Source: Pratylenchus scribneri (Eukaryota; Nematoda; Chromadorea; Rhabditida; Pratylenchidae). Taken from it: a stretch of DNA of 64,000 bases. Below, piece by piece: positions 36,549-51,684 of the stretch. The position numbers were made by a program, and so were the translations under genes. The stretch covers positions 334,501 through 398,500 of the forward strand of contig JAQSEB010000043.1 of the NCBI GenBank assembly GCA_030063045.1, read 5' to 3'. Positions within the stretch are counted from its first letter, which is position 1. Each line of letters starts with the position of its first letter. The notes beneath the pieces are model-generated. The model worked only from the letters and a program-made list of their open reading frames with translations. It did not search any database and was not told the DNA's origin.

Positions 36549-38787
36549 GTGTCTAAATTCTGCAATTTTTGTGTATATTTGGCACCTAGAAGGCATAAAT
36601 GGAAATATTTTAAAATTTCTATAATTTTTTCATATTCTAGTCCTAAATACAATCATATTCGTATATTTTATTTGATCCAATACATATCTGTTGATTTTTT
36701 ATAAATTAAAAATATATTAGGGTCTAAATTCTGCAATTTTTGTGTATATTTGGCACCTAGAAGGCATAAATGGAAATATTTTAAAATTTCTATAATTTTT
36801 TCATATTCTAGTCCTAAATACAATCATATTCGTATATTTTATTTGATCCAATACATATCTGTTGATTTTTTATAAATTAAAAATATATTAGGGTCTAAAT
36901 TCTGCAATTTTTGTGTATATTTGGCACCTAGAAGGCATAAATGGAAATATTTTAAAATTTCTATAATTTTTTCATATTCTAGTCCTAAATACAATCATAT
37001 TCGTATATTTTATTTGATCCAATACATATCTGTTGATTTTTTATTAATTTTTAAAATATTAAGGGGGTAAATCAGGCATTTTTTGGCTATTTATGACACC
37101 TAAAAGGCCTAGATGGAAAAATTTTAAAATTTCAATAATTTTTTCTTATTCTATGTCCAAAAACACATTTCATAGTAAATTTCATTTAACTTAAAACAAA
37201 TTTGTTGATTTTTTACGAATTTTTAAAATATATTAGTGTCTAAATTGGGCACATTTCGCCTATTTTTTACAATTTTTAGGCCGAGATGGAAAAATTTTGA
37301 AATTTTAATAATTTTTTCTTATTCTATGTCCAAAAACACATTTCATAGTAAATTTCATTTAACTTAAAACAAATTTGTTGATTTTTTACGAATTTTTAAA
37401 ATATATTAGTGTCTAAATTGGGCACATTTCGCCTATTTTTTACAATTTCTAGGCTTAGATGGAAAAATTTTAAAATTTCAATAATTTTTTCTTATTCTAC
37501 GATGAAAAAAAATGGACCAAAGTGCCCTTCATTTTTACTAATTCCTCCTTGTTGATTTTTTATAAATTAAAAATATATTAGGGTCTAAATTCTGCAATTT
37601 TTGTGTATATTTGGCACCTAGAAGGCATAAATGGAAATATTTTAAAATTTCTATAATTTTTTCATATTCTAGTCCTAAATACAATCATATTCGTATATTT
37701 TATTTGATCCAATACATATCTGTTGATTTTTTATTAATTTTTAAAATATTAAGGGGGTAAATCAGGCATTTTTTGGCTATTTATGACACCTAAAAGGCCT
37801 AGATGGAAAAATTTTAAAATTTCAATAATTTTTTCTTATTCTATGTCCAAAAACACATTTCATAGTAAATTTCATTTAACTTAAAACAAATTTGTTGATT
37901 TTTTACGAATTTTTAAAATATATTAGTGTCTAAATTGGGCACATTTCGCCTATTTTTTACAATTTTTAGGCCGAGATGGAAAAATTTTGAAATTTTAATA
38001 ATTTTTTCTTATTCTATGTCCAAAAACACATTTCATAGTAAATTTCATTTAACTTAAAACAAATTTGTTGATTTTTTACGAATTTTTAAAATATATTAGT
38101 GTCTAAATTGGGCACATTTCGCCTATTTTTTACAATTTCTAGGCTTAGATGGAAAAATTTTAAAATTTCAATAATTTTTTCTTATTCTACGATGAAAAAA
38201 AATGGACCAAAGTGCCCTTCATTTTTACTAATTCCTCCTTGTTGATTTTTTATAAATTAAAAATATATTAGGGTCTAAATTCTGCAATTTTTGTGTATAT
38301 TTGGCACCTAGAAGGCATAAATGGAAATATTTTAAAATTTCTATAATTTTTTCATATTCTAGTCCTAAATACAATCATATTCGTATATTTTATTTGATCC
38401 AATACATATCTGTTGATTTTTTATTAATTTTTAAAATATTAAGGGGGTAAATCAGGCATTTTTTGGCTATTTATGACACCTAAAAGGCCTAGATGGAAAA
38501 ATTTTAAAATTTCAATAATTTTTTCTTATTCTATGTCCAAAAACACATTTCATAGTAAATTTCATTTAACTTAAAACAAATTTGTTGATTTTTTACGAAT
38601 TTTTAAAATATATTAGTGTCTAAATTGGGCACATTTCGCCTATTTTTTACAATTTTTAGGCCGAGATGGAAAAATTTTGAAATTTTAATAATTTTTTCTT
38701 ATTCTACGATGAAAAAAAATGGAACAAAGTGCCCTTCATTTTTACTAATTCCTCCTTGTTAATTTTTTATGAATTATTATAATATTG
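36549..38787. repeat. Compound unit, 2,239 bp, copy 2
   Basis: Same monomer order and length as 32592-34830, offset by 3,957 bp; two ordinary 859-bp units (34831 and 35690) lie between them. Confidence 0.9.
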
Positions 38788-39992
38788 GTGTCTAAATTCT
38801 GCAATTTTTGTGTATATTTGGCACCTAGAAGGCATAAATGGAAATATTTTAAAATTTCTATAATTTTTTCATATTCTAGTCCTAAATACAATCATATTCG
38901 TATATTTTATTTGATCCAATACATATCTGTTGATTTTTTATAAATTAAAAATATATTAGGGTCTAAATTCTGCAATTTTTGTGTATATTTGGCACCTAGA
39001 AGGCATAAATGGAAATATTTTAAAATTTCTATAATTTTTTCATATTCTAGTCCTAAATACAATCATATTCGTATATTTTATTTGATCCAATACATATCTG
39101 TTGATTTTTTATTAATTTTTAAAATATTAAGGGGGTAAATCAGGCATTTTTTGGCTATTTATGACACCTAAAAGGCCTAGATGGAAAAATTTTAAAATTT
39201 CAATAATTTTTTCTTATTCTATGTCCAAAAACACATTTCATAGTAAATTTCATTTAACTTAAAACAAATTTATGGATTTTTTACGAATTTTTAAAATATA
39301 TTAGTGTCTAAATTGGGCACATTTCGCTTATTTTTTACAATTTCTAGGCTTAGATGGAAAAATTTTAAAATTTCAATAATTTTTTCTTATTCTACGATGA
39401 AAAAAAATGGACCAAAGTGCCCTTCATTTTTACTAATTCCTCCTTGTTAATTTTTTATGAATTATTATAATATTGGTGTCTAAATTCTGCAATTTTTGTG
39501 TATATTTGGCACCTAGAAGGCATAAATGGAAATATTTTAAAATTTCTATAATTTTTTCATATTCTAGTCCTAAATACAATCATATTCGTATATTTTATTT
39601 GATCCAATACATATCTGTTGATTTTTTATTAATTTTTAAAATATTAAGGGGGTAAATCAGGCATTTTTTGGCTATTTATGACACCTAAAAGGCCTAGATG
39701 GAAAAATTTTAAAATTTCAATAATTTTTTCTTATTCTATGTCCAAAAACACATTTCATAGTAAATTTCATTTAACTTAAAACAAATTTGTTGATTTTTTA
39801 CGAATTTTTAAAATATATTAGTGTCTAAATTGGGCACATTTCGCCTATTTTTTACAATTTTTAGGCCGAGATGGAAAAATTTTGAAATTTTAATAATTTT
39901 TTCTTATTCTACGATGAAAAAAAATGAAACAAAGTGCCCTTCATTTTTACTAATTCCTCCTTGTTAATTTTTTATGAATTATTATAATATTG

Positions 39993-41022
39993 GTGTCTAA
40001 ATTCTGCAATTTTTGTGTATATTTGGCACCTAGAAGGCATAAATGGAAATATTTTAAAATTTCTATAATTTTTTCATATTCTAGTCCTAAATACAATCAT
40101 ATTCGTATATTTTATTTGATCCAATACATATCTGTTGATTTTTTATAAATTAAAAATATATTAGGGTCTAAATTCTGCAATTTTTGTGTATATTTGGCAC
40201 CTAGAAGGCATAAATGGAAATATTTTAAAATTTCTATAATTTTTTCATATTCTAGTCCTAAATACAATCATATTCGTATATTTTATTTGATCCAATACAT
40301 ATCTGTTGATTTTTTATAAATTAAAAATATATTAGGGTCTAAATTCTGCAATTTTTGTGTATATTTGGCACCTAGAAGGCATAAATGGAAATATTTTAAA
40401 ATTTCTATAATTTTTTCATATTCTAGTCCTAAATACAATCATATTCGTATATTTTATTTGATCCAATACATATCTGTTGATTTTTTATAAATTAAAAATA
40501 TATTAGGGTCTAAATTCTGCAATTTTTGTGTATATTTGGCACCTAGAAGGCATAAATGGAAATATTTTAAAATTTCTATAATTTTTTCATATTCTAGTCC
40601 TAAATACAATCATATTCGTATATTTTATTTGATCCAATACATATCTGTTGATTTTTTATTAATTTTTAAAATATTAAGGGGGTAAATCAGGCATTTTTTG
40701 GCTATTTATGACACCTAAAAGGCCTAGATGGAAAAATTTTAAAATTTCAATAATTTTTTCTTATTCTATGTCCAAAAACACATTTCATAGTAAATTTCAT
40801 TTAACTTAAAACAAATTTGTTGATTTTTTACGAATTTTTAAAATATATTAGTGTCTAAATTGGGCACATTTCGCCTATTTTTTACAATTTTTAGGCCGAG
40901 ATGGAAAAATTTTGAAATTTTAATAATTTTTTCTTATTCTACGATGAAAAAAAATGGAACAAAGTGCCCTTCATTTTTACTAATTCCTCCTTGTTAATTT
41001 TTTATGAATTATTATAATATTG
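39993..41022. repeat. Long unit A-A-A-A-B-C, 1,030 bp
   Basis: Class-A monomers at 39993, 40164, 40335 and 40506, B at 40677. It opens the second copy of the larger duplicated run (compare 18153). Unlike the unit at 18153 it carries ordinary B and C rather than B' and C'. Confidence 0.88.
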
Positions 41023-44000
41023 GTGTCTAAATTCTGCAATTTTTGTGTATATTTGGCACCTAGAAGGCATAAATGGAAATATTTTAAAATTTCTATAATT
41101 TTTTCATATTCTAGTCCTAAATACAATCATATTCGTATATTTTATTTGATCCAATACATATCTGTTGATTTTTTATTAATTTTTAAAATATTAAGGGGGT
41201 AAATCAGGCATTTTTTGGCTATTTATGACACCTAAAAGGCCTAGATGGAAAAATTTTAAAATTTCAATAATTTTTTCTTATTCTATGTCCAAAAACACAT
41301 TTCATAGTAAATTTCATTTAACTTAAAACAAATTTGTTGATTTTTTACGAATTTTTAAAATATATTAGTGTCTAAATTGGGCACATTTCGCCTATTTTTT
41401 ACAATTTTTAGGCCGAGATGGAAAAATTTTGAAATTTTAATAATTTTTTCTTATTCTACGATGAAAAAAAATGAAACAAAGTGCCCTTCATTTTTACTAA
41501 TTCCTCCTTGTTAATTTTTTATGAATTATTATAATATTGGTGTCTAAATTCTGCAATTTTTGTGTATATTTGGCACCTAGAAGGCATAAATGGAAATATT
41601 TTAAAATTTCTATAATTTTTTCATATTCTAGTCCTAAATACAATCATATTCGTATATTTTATTTGATCCAATACATATCTGTTGATTTTTTATAAATTAA
41701 AAATATATTAGGGTCTAAATTCTGCAATTTTTGTGTATATTTGGCACCTAGAAGGCATAAATGGAAATATTTTAAAATTTCTATAATTTTTTCATATTCT
41801 AGTCCTAAATACAATCATATTCGTATATTTTATTTGATCCAATACATATCTGTTGATTTTTTATAAATTAAAAATATATTAGGGTCTAAATTCTGCAATT
41901 TTTGTGTATATTTGGCACCTAGAAGGCATAAATGGAAATATTTTAAAATTTCTATAATTTTTTCATATTCTAGTCCTAAATACAATCATATTCGTATATT
42001 TTATTTGATCCAATACATATCTGTTGATTTTTTATTAATTTTTAAAATATTAAGGGGGTAAATCAGGCATTTTTTGGCTATTTATGACACCTAAAAGGCC
42101 TAGATGGAAAAATTTTAAAATTTCAATAATTTTTTCTTATTCTATGTCCAAAAACACATTTCATAGTAAATTTCATTTAACTTAAAACAAATTTGTTGAT
42201 TTTTTACGAATTTTTAAAATATATTAGTGTCTAAATTGGGCACATTTCGCCTATTTTTTACAATTTTTAGGCCGAGATGGAAAAATTTTGAAATTTTAAT
42301 AATTTTTTCTTATTCTACGATGAAAAAAAATGGAACAAAGTGCCCTTCATTTTTACTAATTCCTCCTTGTTAATTTTTTATGAATTATTATAATATTGGT
42401 GTCTAAATTCTGCAATTTTTGTGTATATTTGGCACCTAGAAGGCATAAATGGAAATATTTTAAAATTTCTATAATTTTTTCATATTCTAGTCCTAAATAC
42501 AATCATATTCGTATATTTTATTTGATCCAATACATATCTGTTGATTTTTTATAAATTAAAAATATATTAGGGTCTAAATTCTGCAATTTTTGTGTATATT
42601 TGGCACCTAGAAGGCATAAATGGAAATATTTTAAAATTTCTATAATTTTTTCATATTCTAGTCCTAAATACAATCATATTCGTATATTTTATTTGATCCA
42701 ATACATATCTGTTGATTTTTTATTAATTTTTAAAATATTAAGGGGGTAAATCAGGCATTTTTTGGCTATTTATGACACCTAAAAGGCCTAGATGGAAAAA
42801 TTTTAAAATTTCAATAATTTTTTCTTATTCTATGTCCAAAAACACATTTCATAGTAAATTTCATTTAACTTAAAACAAATTTGTTGATTTTTTACGAATT
42901 TTTAAAATATATTAGTGTCTAAATTGGGCACATTTCGCCTATTTTTTACAATTTTTAGGCCGAGATGGAAAAATTTTGAAATTTTAATAATTTTTTCTTA
43001 TTCTACGATGAAAAAAAATGAAACAAAGTGCCCTTCATTTTTACTAATTCCTCCTTGTTAATTTTTTATGAATTATTATAATATTGGTGTCTAAATTCTG
43101 CAATTTTTGTGTATATTTGGCACCTAGAAGGCATAAATGGAAATATTTTAAAATTTCTATAATTTTTTCATATTCTAGTCCTAAATACAATCATATTCGT
43201 ATATTTTATTTGATCCAATACATATCTGTTGATTTTTTATAAATTAAAAATATATTAGGGTCTAAATTCTGCAATTTTTGTGTATATTTGGCACCTAGAA
43301 GGCATAAATGGAAATATTTTAAAATTTCTATAATTTTTTCATATTCTAGTCCTAAATACAATCATATTCGTATATTTTATTTGATCCAATACATATCTGT
43401 TGATTTTTTATAAATTAAAAATATATTAGGGTCTAAATTCTGCAATTTTTGTGTATATTTGGCACCTAGAAGGCATAAATGGAAATATTTTAAAATTTCT
43501 ATAATTTTTTCATATTCTAGTCCTAAATACAATCATATTCGTATATTTTATTTGATCCAATACATATCTGTTGATTTTTTATTAATTTTTAAAATATTAA
43601 GGGGGTAAATCAGGCATTTTTTGGCTATTTATGACACCTAAAAGGCCTAGATGGAAAAATTTTAAAATTTCAATAATTTTTTCTTATTCTATGTCCAAAA
43701 ACACATTTCATAGTAAATTTCATTTAACTTAAAACAAATTTGTTGATTTTTTACGAATTTTTAAAATATATTAGTGTCTAAATTGGGCACATTTCGCCTA
43801 TTTTTTACAATTTTTAGGCCGAGATGGAAAAATTTTGAAATTTTAATAATTTTTTCTTATTCTACGATGAAAAAAAATGGAACAAAGTGCCCTTCATTTT
43901 TACTAATTCCTCCTTGTTAATTTTTTATGAATTATTATAATATTGGTGTCTAAATTCTGCAATTTTTGTGTATATTTGGCACCTAGAAGGCATAAATGGA

Positions 44001-44804
44001 AATATTTTAAAATTTCTATAATTTTTTCATATTCTAGTCCTAAATACAATCATATTCGTATATTTTATTTGATCCAATACATATCTGTTGATTTTTTATA
44101 AATTAAAAATATATTAGGGTCTAAATTCTGCAATTTTTGTGTATATTTGGCACCTAGAAGGCATAAATGGAAATATTTTAAAATTTCTATAATTTTTTCA
44201 TATTCTAGTCCTAAATACAATCATATTCGTATATTTTATTTGATCCAATACATATCTGTTGATTTTTTATAAATTAAAAATATATTAGGGTCTAAATTCT
44301 GCAATTTTTGTGTATATTTGGCACCTAGAAGGCATAAATGGAAATATTTTAAAATTTCTATAATTTTTTCATATTCTAGTCCTAAATACAATCATATTCG
44401 TATATTTTATTTGATCCAATACATATCTGTTGATTTTTTATTAATTTTTAAAATATTAAGGGGGTAAATCAGGCATTTTTTGGCTATTTATGACACCTAA
44501 AAGGCCTAGATGGAAAAATTTTAAAATTTCAATAATTTTTTCTTATTCTATGTCCAAAAACACATTTCATAGTAAATTTCATTTAACTTAAAACAAATTT
44601 GTTGATTTTTTACGAATTTTTAAAATATATTAGTGTCTAAATTGGGCACATTTCGCCTATTTTTTACAATTTTTAGGCCGAGATGGAAAAATTTTGAAAT
44701 TTTAATAATTTTTTCTTATTCTACGATGAAAAAAAATGGAACAAAGTGCCCTTCATTTTTACTAATTCCTCCTTGTTAATTTTTTATGAATTATTATAAT
44801 ATTG

Positions 44805-46524
44805 GTGTCTAAATTCTGCAATTTTTGTGTATATTTGGCACCTAGAAGGCATAAATGGAAATATTTTAAAATTTCTATAATTTTTTCATATTCTAGTCCT
44901 AAATACAATCATATTCGTATATTTTATTTGATCCAATACATATCTGTTGATTTTTTATAAATTAAAAATATATTAGGGTCTAAATTCTGCAATTTTTGTG
45001 TATATTTGGCACCTAGAAGGCATAAATGGAAATATTTTAAAATTTCTATAATTTTTTCATATTCTAGTCCTAAATACAATCATATTCGTATATTTTATTT
45101 GATCCAATACATATCTGTTGATTTTTTATAAATTAAAAATATATTAGGGTCTAAATTCTGCAATTTTTGTGTATATTTGGCACCTAGAAGGCATAAATGG
45201 AAATATTTTAAAATTTCTATAATTTTTTCATATTCTAGTCCTAAATACAATCATATTCGTATATTTTATTTGATCCAATACATATCTGTTGATTTTTTAT
45301 TAATTTTTAAAATATTAAGGGGGTAAATCAGGCATTTTTTGGCTATTTATGACACCTAAAAGGCCTAGATGGAAAAATTTTAAAATTTCAATAATTTTTT
45401 CTTATTCTATGTCCAAAAACACATTTCATAGTAAATTTCATTTAACTTAAAACAAATTTGTTGATTTTTTACGAATTTTTAAAATATATTAGTGTCTAAA
45501 TTGGGCACATTTCGCCTATTTTTTACAATTTTTAGGCCGAGATGGAAAAATTTTGAAATTTTAATAATTTTTTCTTATTCTATGTCCAAAAACACATTTC
45601 ATAGTAAATTTCATTTAACTTAAAACAAATTTGTTGATTTTTTACGAATTTTTAAAATATATTAGTGTCTAAATTGGGCACATTTCGCCTATTTTTTACA
45701 ATTTCTAGGCTTAGATGGAAAAATTTTAAAATTTCAATAATTTTTTCTTATTCTACGATGAAAAAAAATGGACCAAAGTGCCCTTCATTTTTACTAATTC
45801 CTCCTTGTTGATTTTTTATAAATTAAAAATATATTAGGGTCTAAATTCTGCAATTTTTGTGTATATTTGGCACCTAGAAGGCATAAATGGAAATATTTTA
45901 AAATTTCTATAATTTTTTCATATTCTAGTCCTAAATACAATCATATTCGTATATTTTATTTGATCCAATACATATCTGTTGATTTTTTATAAATTAAAAA
46001 TATATTAGGGTCTAAATTCTGCAATTTTTGTGTATATTTGGCACCTAGAAGGCATAAATGGAAATATTTTAAAATTTCTATAATTTTTTCATATTCTAGT
46101 CCTAAATACAATCATATTCGTATATTTTATTTGATCCAATACATATCTGTTGATTTTTTATTAATTTTTAAAATATTAAGGGGGTAAATCAGGCATTTTT
46201 TGGCTATTTATGACACCTAAAAGGCCTAGATGGAAAAATTTTAAAATTTCAATAATTTTTTCTTATTCTATGTCCAAAAACACATTTCATAGTAAATTTC
46301 ATTTAACTTAAAACAAATTTGTTGATTTTTTACGAATTTTTAAAATATATTAGTGTCTAAATTGGGCACATTTCGCCTATTTTTTACAATTTTTAGGCCG
46401 AGATGGAAAAATTTTGAAATTTTAATAATTTTTTCTTATTCTACGATGAAAAAAAATGGAACAAAGTGCCCTTCATTTTTACTAATTCCTCCTTGTTAAT
46501 TTTTTATGAATTATTATAATATTG
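44805..46524. repeat. Compound unit, 1,720 bp, copy 3
   Basis: Same ten-monomer order as at 24683: CB at 45492, CA at 45665, paired A monomers from 45837, B at 46179, C at 46353. Confidence 0.9.
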
Positions 46525-48244
46525 GTGTCTAAATTCTGCAATTTTTGTGTATATTTGGCACCTAGAAGGCATAAATGGAAATATTTTAAAATTTCTATAA
46601 TTTTTTCATATTCTAGTCCTAAATACAATCATATTCGTATATTTTATTTGATCCAATACATATCTGTTGATTTTTTATAAATTAAAAATATATTAGGGTC
46701 TAAATTCTGCAATTTTTGTGTATATTTGGCACCTAGAAGGCATAAATGGAAATATTTTAAAATTTCTATAATTTTTTCATATTCTAGTCCTAAATACAAT
46801 CATATTCGTATATTTTATTTGATCCAATACATATCTGTTGATTTTTTATAAATTAAAAATATATTAGGGTCTAAATTCTGCAATTTTTGTGTATATTTGG
46901 CACCTAGAAGGCATAAATGGAAATATTTTAAAATTTCTATAATTTTTTCATATTCTAGTCCTAAATACAATCATATTCGTATATTTTATTTGATCCAATA
47001 CATATCTGTTGATTTTTTATTAATTTTTAAAATATTAAGGGGGTAAATCAGGCATTTTTTGGCTATTTATGACACCTAAAAGGCCTAGATGGAAAAATTT
47101 TAAAATTTCAATAATTTTTTCTTATTCTATGTCCAAAAACACATTTCATAGTAAATTTCATTTAACTTAAAACAAATTTGTTGATTTTTTACGAATTTTT
47201 AAAATATATTAGTGTCTAAATTGGGCACATTTCGCCTATTTTTTACAATTTTTAGGCCGAGATGGAAAAATTTTGAAATTTTAATAATTTTTTCTTATTC
47301 TATGTCCAAAAACACATTTCATAGTAAATTTCATTTAACTTAAAACAAATTTGTTGATTTTTTACGAATTTTTAAAATATATTAGTGTCTAAATTGGGCA
47401 CATTTCGCCTATTTTTTACAATTTCTAGGCTTAGATGGAAAAATTTTAAAATTTCAATAATTTTTTCTTATTCTACGATGAAAAAAAATGGACCAAAGTG
47501 CCCTTCATTTTTACTAATTCCTCCTTGTTGATTTTTTATAAATTAAAAATATATTAGGGTCTAAATTCTGCAATTTTTGTGTATATTTGGCACCTAGAAG
47601 GCATAAATGGAAATATTTTAAAATTTCTATAATTTTTTCATATTCTAGTCCTAAATACAATCATATTCGTATATTTTATTTGATCCAATACATATCTGTT
47701 GATTTTTTATAAATTAAAAATATATTAGGGTCTAAATTCTGCAATTTTTGTGTATATTTGGCACCTAGAAGGCATAAATGGAAATATTTTAAAATTTCTA
47801 TAATTTTTTCATATTCTAGTCCTAAATACAATCATATTCGTATATTTTATTTGATCCAATACATATCTGTTGATTTTTTATTAATTTTTAAAATATTAAG
47901 GGGGTAAATCAGGCATTTTTTGGCTATTTATGACACCTAAAAGGCCTAGATGGAAAAATTTTAAAATTTCAATAATTTTTTCTTATTCTATGTCCAAAAA
48001 CACATTTCATAGTAAATTTCATTTAACTTAAAACAAATTTGTTGATTTTTTACGAATTTTTAAAATATATTAGTGTCTAAATTGGGCACATTTCGCCTAT
48101 TTTTTACAATTTTTAGGCCGAGATGGAAAAATTTTGAAATTTTAATAATTTTTTCTTATTCTACGATGAAAAAAAATGGAACAAAGTGCCCTTCATTTTT
48201 ACTAATTCCTCCTTGTTAATTTTTTATGAATTATTATAATATTG
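46525..48244. repeat. Compound unit, 1,720 bp, copy 4
   Basis: Tandem partner of 44805-46524. The pair sits 20,122 bp downstream of the pair at 24683-28122. Confidence 0.9.
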
Positions 48245-51200
48245 GTGTCTAAATTCTGCAATTTTTGTGTATATTTGGCACCTAGAAGGCATAAATGGAA
48301 ATATTTTAAAATTTCTATAATTTTTTCATATTCTAGTCCTAAATACAATCATATTCGTATATTTTATTTGATCCAATACATATCTGTTGATTTTTTATTA
48401 ATTTTTAAAATATTAAGGGGGTAAATCAGGCATTTTTTGGCTATTTATGACACCTAAAAGGCCTAGATGGAAAAATTTTAAAATTTCAATAATTTTTTCT
48501 TATTCTATGTCCAAAAACACATTTCATAGTAAATTTCATTTAACTTAAAACAAATTTGTTGATTTTTTACGAATTTTTAAAATATATTAGTGTCTAAATT
48601 GGGCACATTTCGCCTATTTTTTACAATTTTTAGGCCGAGATGGAAAAATTTTGAAATTTTAATAATTTTTTCTTATTCTACGATGAAAAAAAATGGAACA
48701 AAGTGCCCTTCATTTTTACTAATTCCTCCTTGTTAATTTTTTATGAATTATTATAATATTGGTGTCTAAATTCTGCAATTTTTGTGTATATTTGGCACCT
48801 AGAAGGCATAAATGGAAATATTTTAAAATTTCTATAATTTTTTCATATTCTAGTCCTAAATACAATCATATTCGTATATTTTATTTGATCCAATACATAT
48901 CTGTTGATTTTTTATAAATTAAAAATATATTAGGGTCTAAATTCTGCAATTTTTGTGTATATTTGGCACCTAGAAGGCATAAATGGAAATATTTTAAAAT
49001 TTCTATAATTTTTTCATATTCTAGTCCTAAATACAATCATATTCGTATATTTTATTTGATCCAATACATATCTGTTGATTTTTTATTAATTTTTAAAATA
49101 TTAAGGGGGTAAATCAGGCATTTTTTGGCTATTTATGACACCTAAAAGGCCTAGATGGAAAAATTTTAAAATTTCAATAATTTTTTCTTATTCTATGTCC
49201 AAAAACACATTTCATAGTAAATTTCATTTAACTTAAAACAAATTTGTTGATTTTTTACGAATTTTTAAAATATATTAGTGTCTAAATTGGGCACATTTCG
49301 CCTATTTTTTACAATTTTTAGGCCGAGATGGAAAAATTTTGAAATTTTAATAATTTTTTCTTATTCTACGATGAAAAAAAATGGAACAAAGTGCCCTTCA
49401 TTTTTACTAATTCCTCCTTGTTAATTTTTTATGAATTATTATAATATTGGTGTCTAAATTCTGCAATTTTTGTGTATATTTGGCACCTAGAAGGCATAAA
49501 TGGAAATATTTTAAAATTTCTATAATTTTTTCATATTCTAGTCCTAAATACAATCATATTCGTATATTTTATTTGATCCAATACATATCTGTTGATTTTT
49601 TATTAATTTTTAAAATATTAAGGGGGTAAATCAGGCATTTTTTGGCTATTTATGACACCTAAAAGGCCTAGATGGAAAAATTTTAAAATTTCAATAATTT
49701 TTTCTTATTCTATGTCCAAAAACACATTTCATAGTAAATTTCATTTAACTTAAAACAAATTTGTTGATTTTTTACGAATTTTTAAAATATATTAGTGTCT
49801 AAATTGGGCACATTTCGCCTATTTTTTACAATTTTTAGGCCGAGATGGAAAAATTTTGAAATTTTAATAATTTTTTCTTATTCTACGATGAAAAAAAATG
49901 GAACAAAGTGCCCTTCATTTTTACTAATTCCTCCTTGTTAATTTTTTATGAATTATTATAATATTGGTGTCTAAATTCTGCAATTTTTGTGTATATTTGG
50001 CACCTAGAAGGCATAAATGGAAATATTTTAAAATTTCTATAATTTTTTCATATTCTAGTCCTAAATACAATCATATTCGTATATTTTATTTGATCCAATA
50101 CATATCTGTTGATTTTTTATAAATTAAAAATATATTAGGGTCTAAATTCTGCAATTTTTGTGTATATTTGGCACCTAGAAGGCATAAATGGAAATATTTT
50201 AAAATTTCTATAATTTTTTCATATTCTAGTCCTAAATACAATCATATTCGTATATTTTATTTGATCCAATACATATCTGTTGATTTTTTATAAATTAAAA
50301 ATATATTAGGGTCTAAATTCTGCAATTTTTGTGTATATTTGGCACCTAGAAGGCATAAATGGAAATATTTTAAAATTTCTATAATTTTTTCATATTCTAG
50401 TCCTAAATACAATCATATTCGTATATTTTATTTGATCCAATACATATCTGTTGATTTTTTATTAATTTTTAAAATATTAAGGGGGTAAATCAGGCATTTT
50501 TTGGCTATTTATGACACCTAAAAGGCCTAGATGGAAAAATTTTAAAATTTCAATAATTTTTTCTTATTCTATGTCCAAAAACACATTTCATAGTAAATTT
50601 CATTTAACTTAAAACAAATTTGTTGATTTTTTACGAATTTTTAAAATATATTAGTGTCTAAATTGGGCACATTTCGCCTATTTTTTACAATTTTTAGGCC
50701 GAGATGGAAAAATTTTGAAATTTTAATAATTTTTTCTTATTCTACGATGAAAAAAAATGGAACAAAGTGCCCTTCATTTTTACTAATTCCTCCTTGTTAA
50801 TTTTTTATGAATTATTATAATATTGGTGTCTAAATTCTGCAATTTTTGTGTATATTTGGCACCTAGAAGGCATAAATGGAAATATTTTAAAATTTCTATA
50901 ATTTTTTCATATTCTAGTCCTAAATACAATCATATTCGTATATTTTATTTGATCCAATACATATCTGTTGATTTTTTATAAATTAAAAATATATTAGGGT
51001 CTAAATTCTGCAATTTTTGTGTATATTTGGCACCTAGAAGGCATAAATGGAAATATTTTAAAATTTCTATAATTTTTTCATATTCTAGTCCTAAATACAA
51101 TCATATTCGTATATTTTATTTGATCCAATACATATCTGTTGATTTTTTATAAATTAAAAATATATTAGGGTCTAAATTCTGCAATTTTTGTGTATATTTG

Positions 51201-51684
51201 GCACCTAGAAGGCATAAATGGAAATATTTTAAAATTTCTATAATTTTTTCATATTCTAGTCCTAAATACAATCATATTCGTATATTTTATTTGATCCAAT
51301 ACATATCTGTTGATTTTTTATTAATTTTTAAAATATTAAGGGGGTAAATCAGGCATTTTTTGGCTATTTATGACACCTAAAAGGCCTAGATGGAAAAATT
51401 TTAAAATTTCAATAATTTTTTCTTATTCTATGTCCAAAAACACATTTCATAGTAAATTTCATTTAACTTAAAACAAATTTGTTGATTTTTTACGAATTTT
51501 TAAAATATATTAGTGTCTAAATTGGGCACATTTCGCCTATTTTTTACAATTTTTAGGCCGAGATGGAAAAATTTTGAAATTTTAATAATTTTTTCTTATT
51601 CTACGATGAAAAAAAATGGAACAAAGTGCCCTTCATTTTTACTAATTCCTCCTTGTTAATTTTTTATGAATTATTATAATATTG

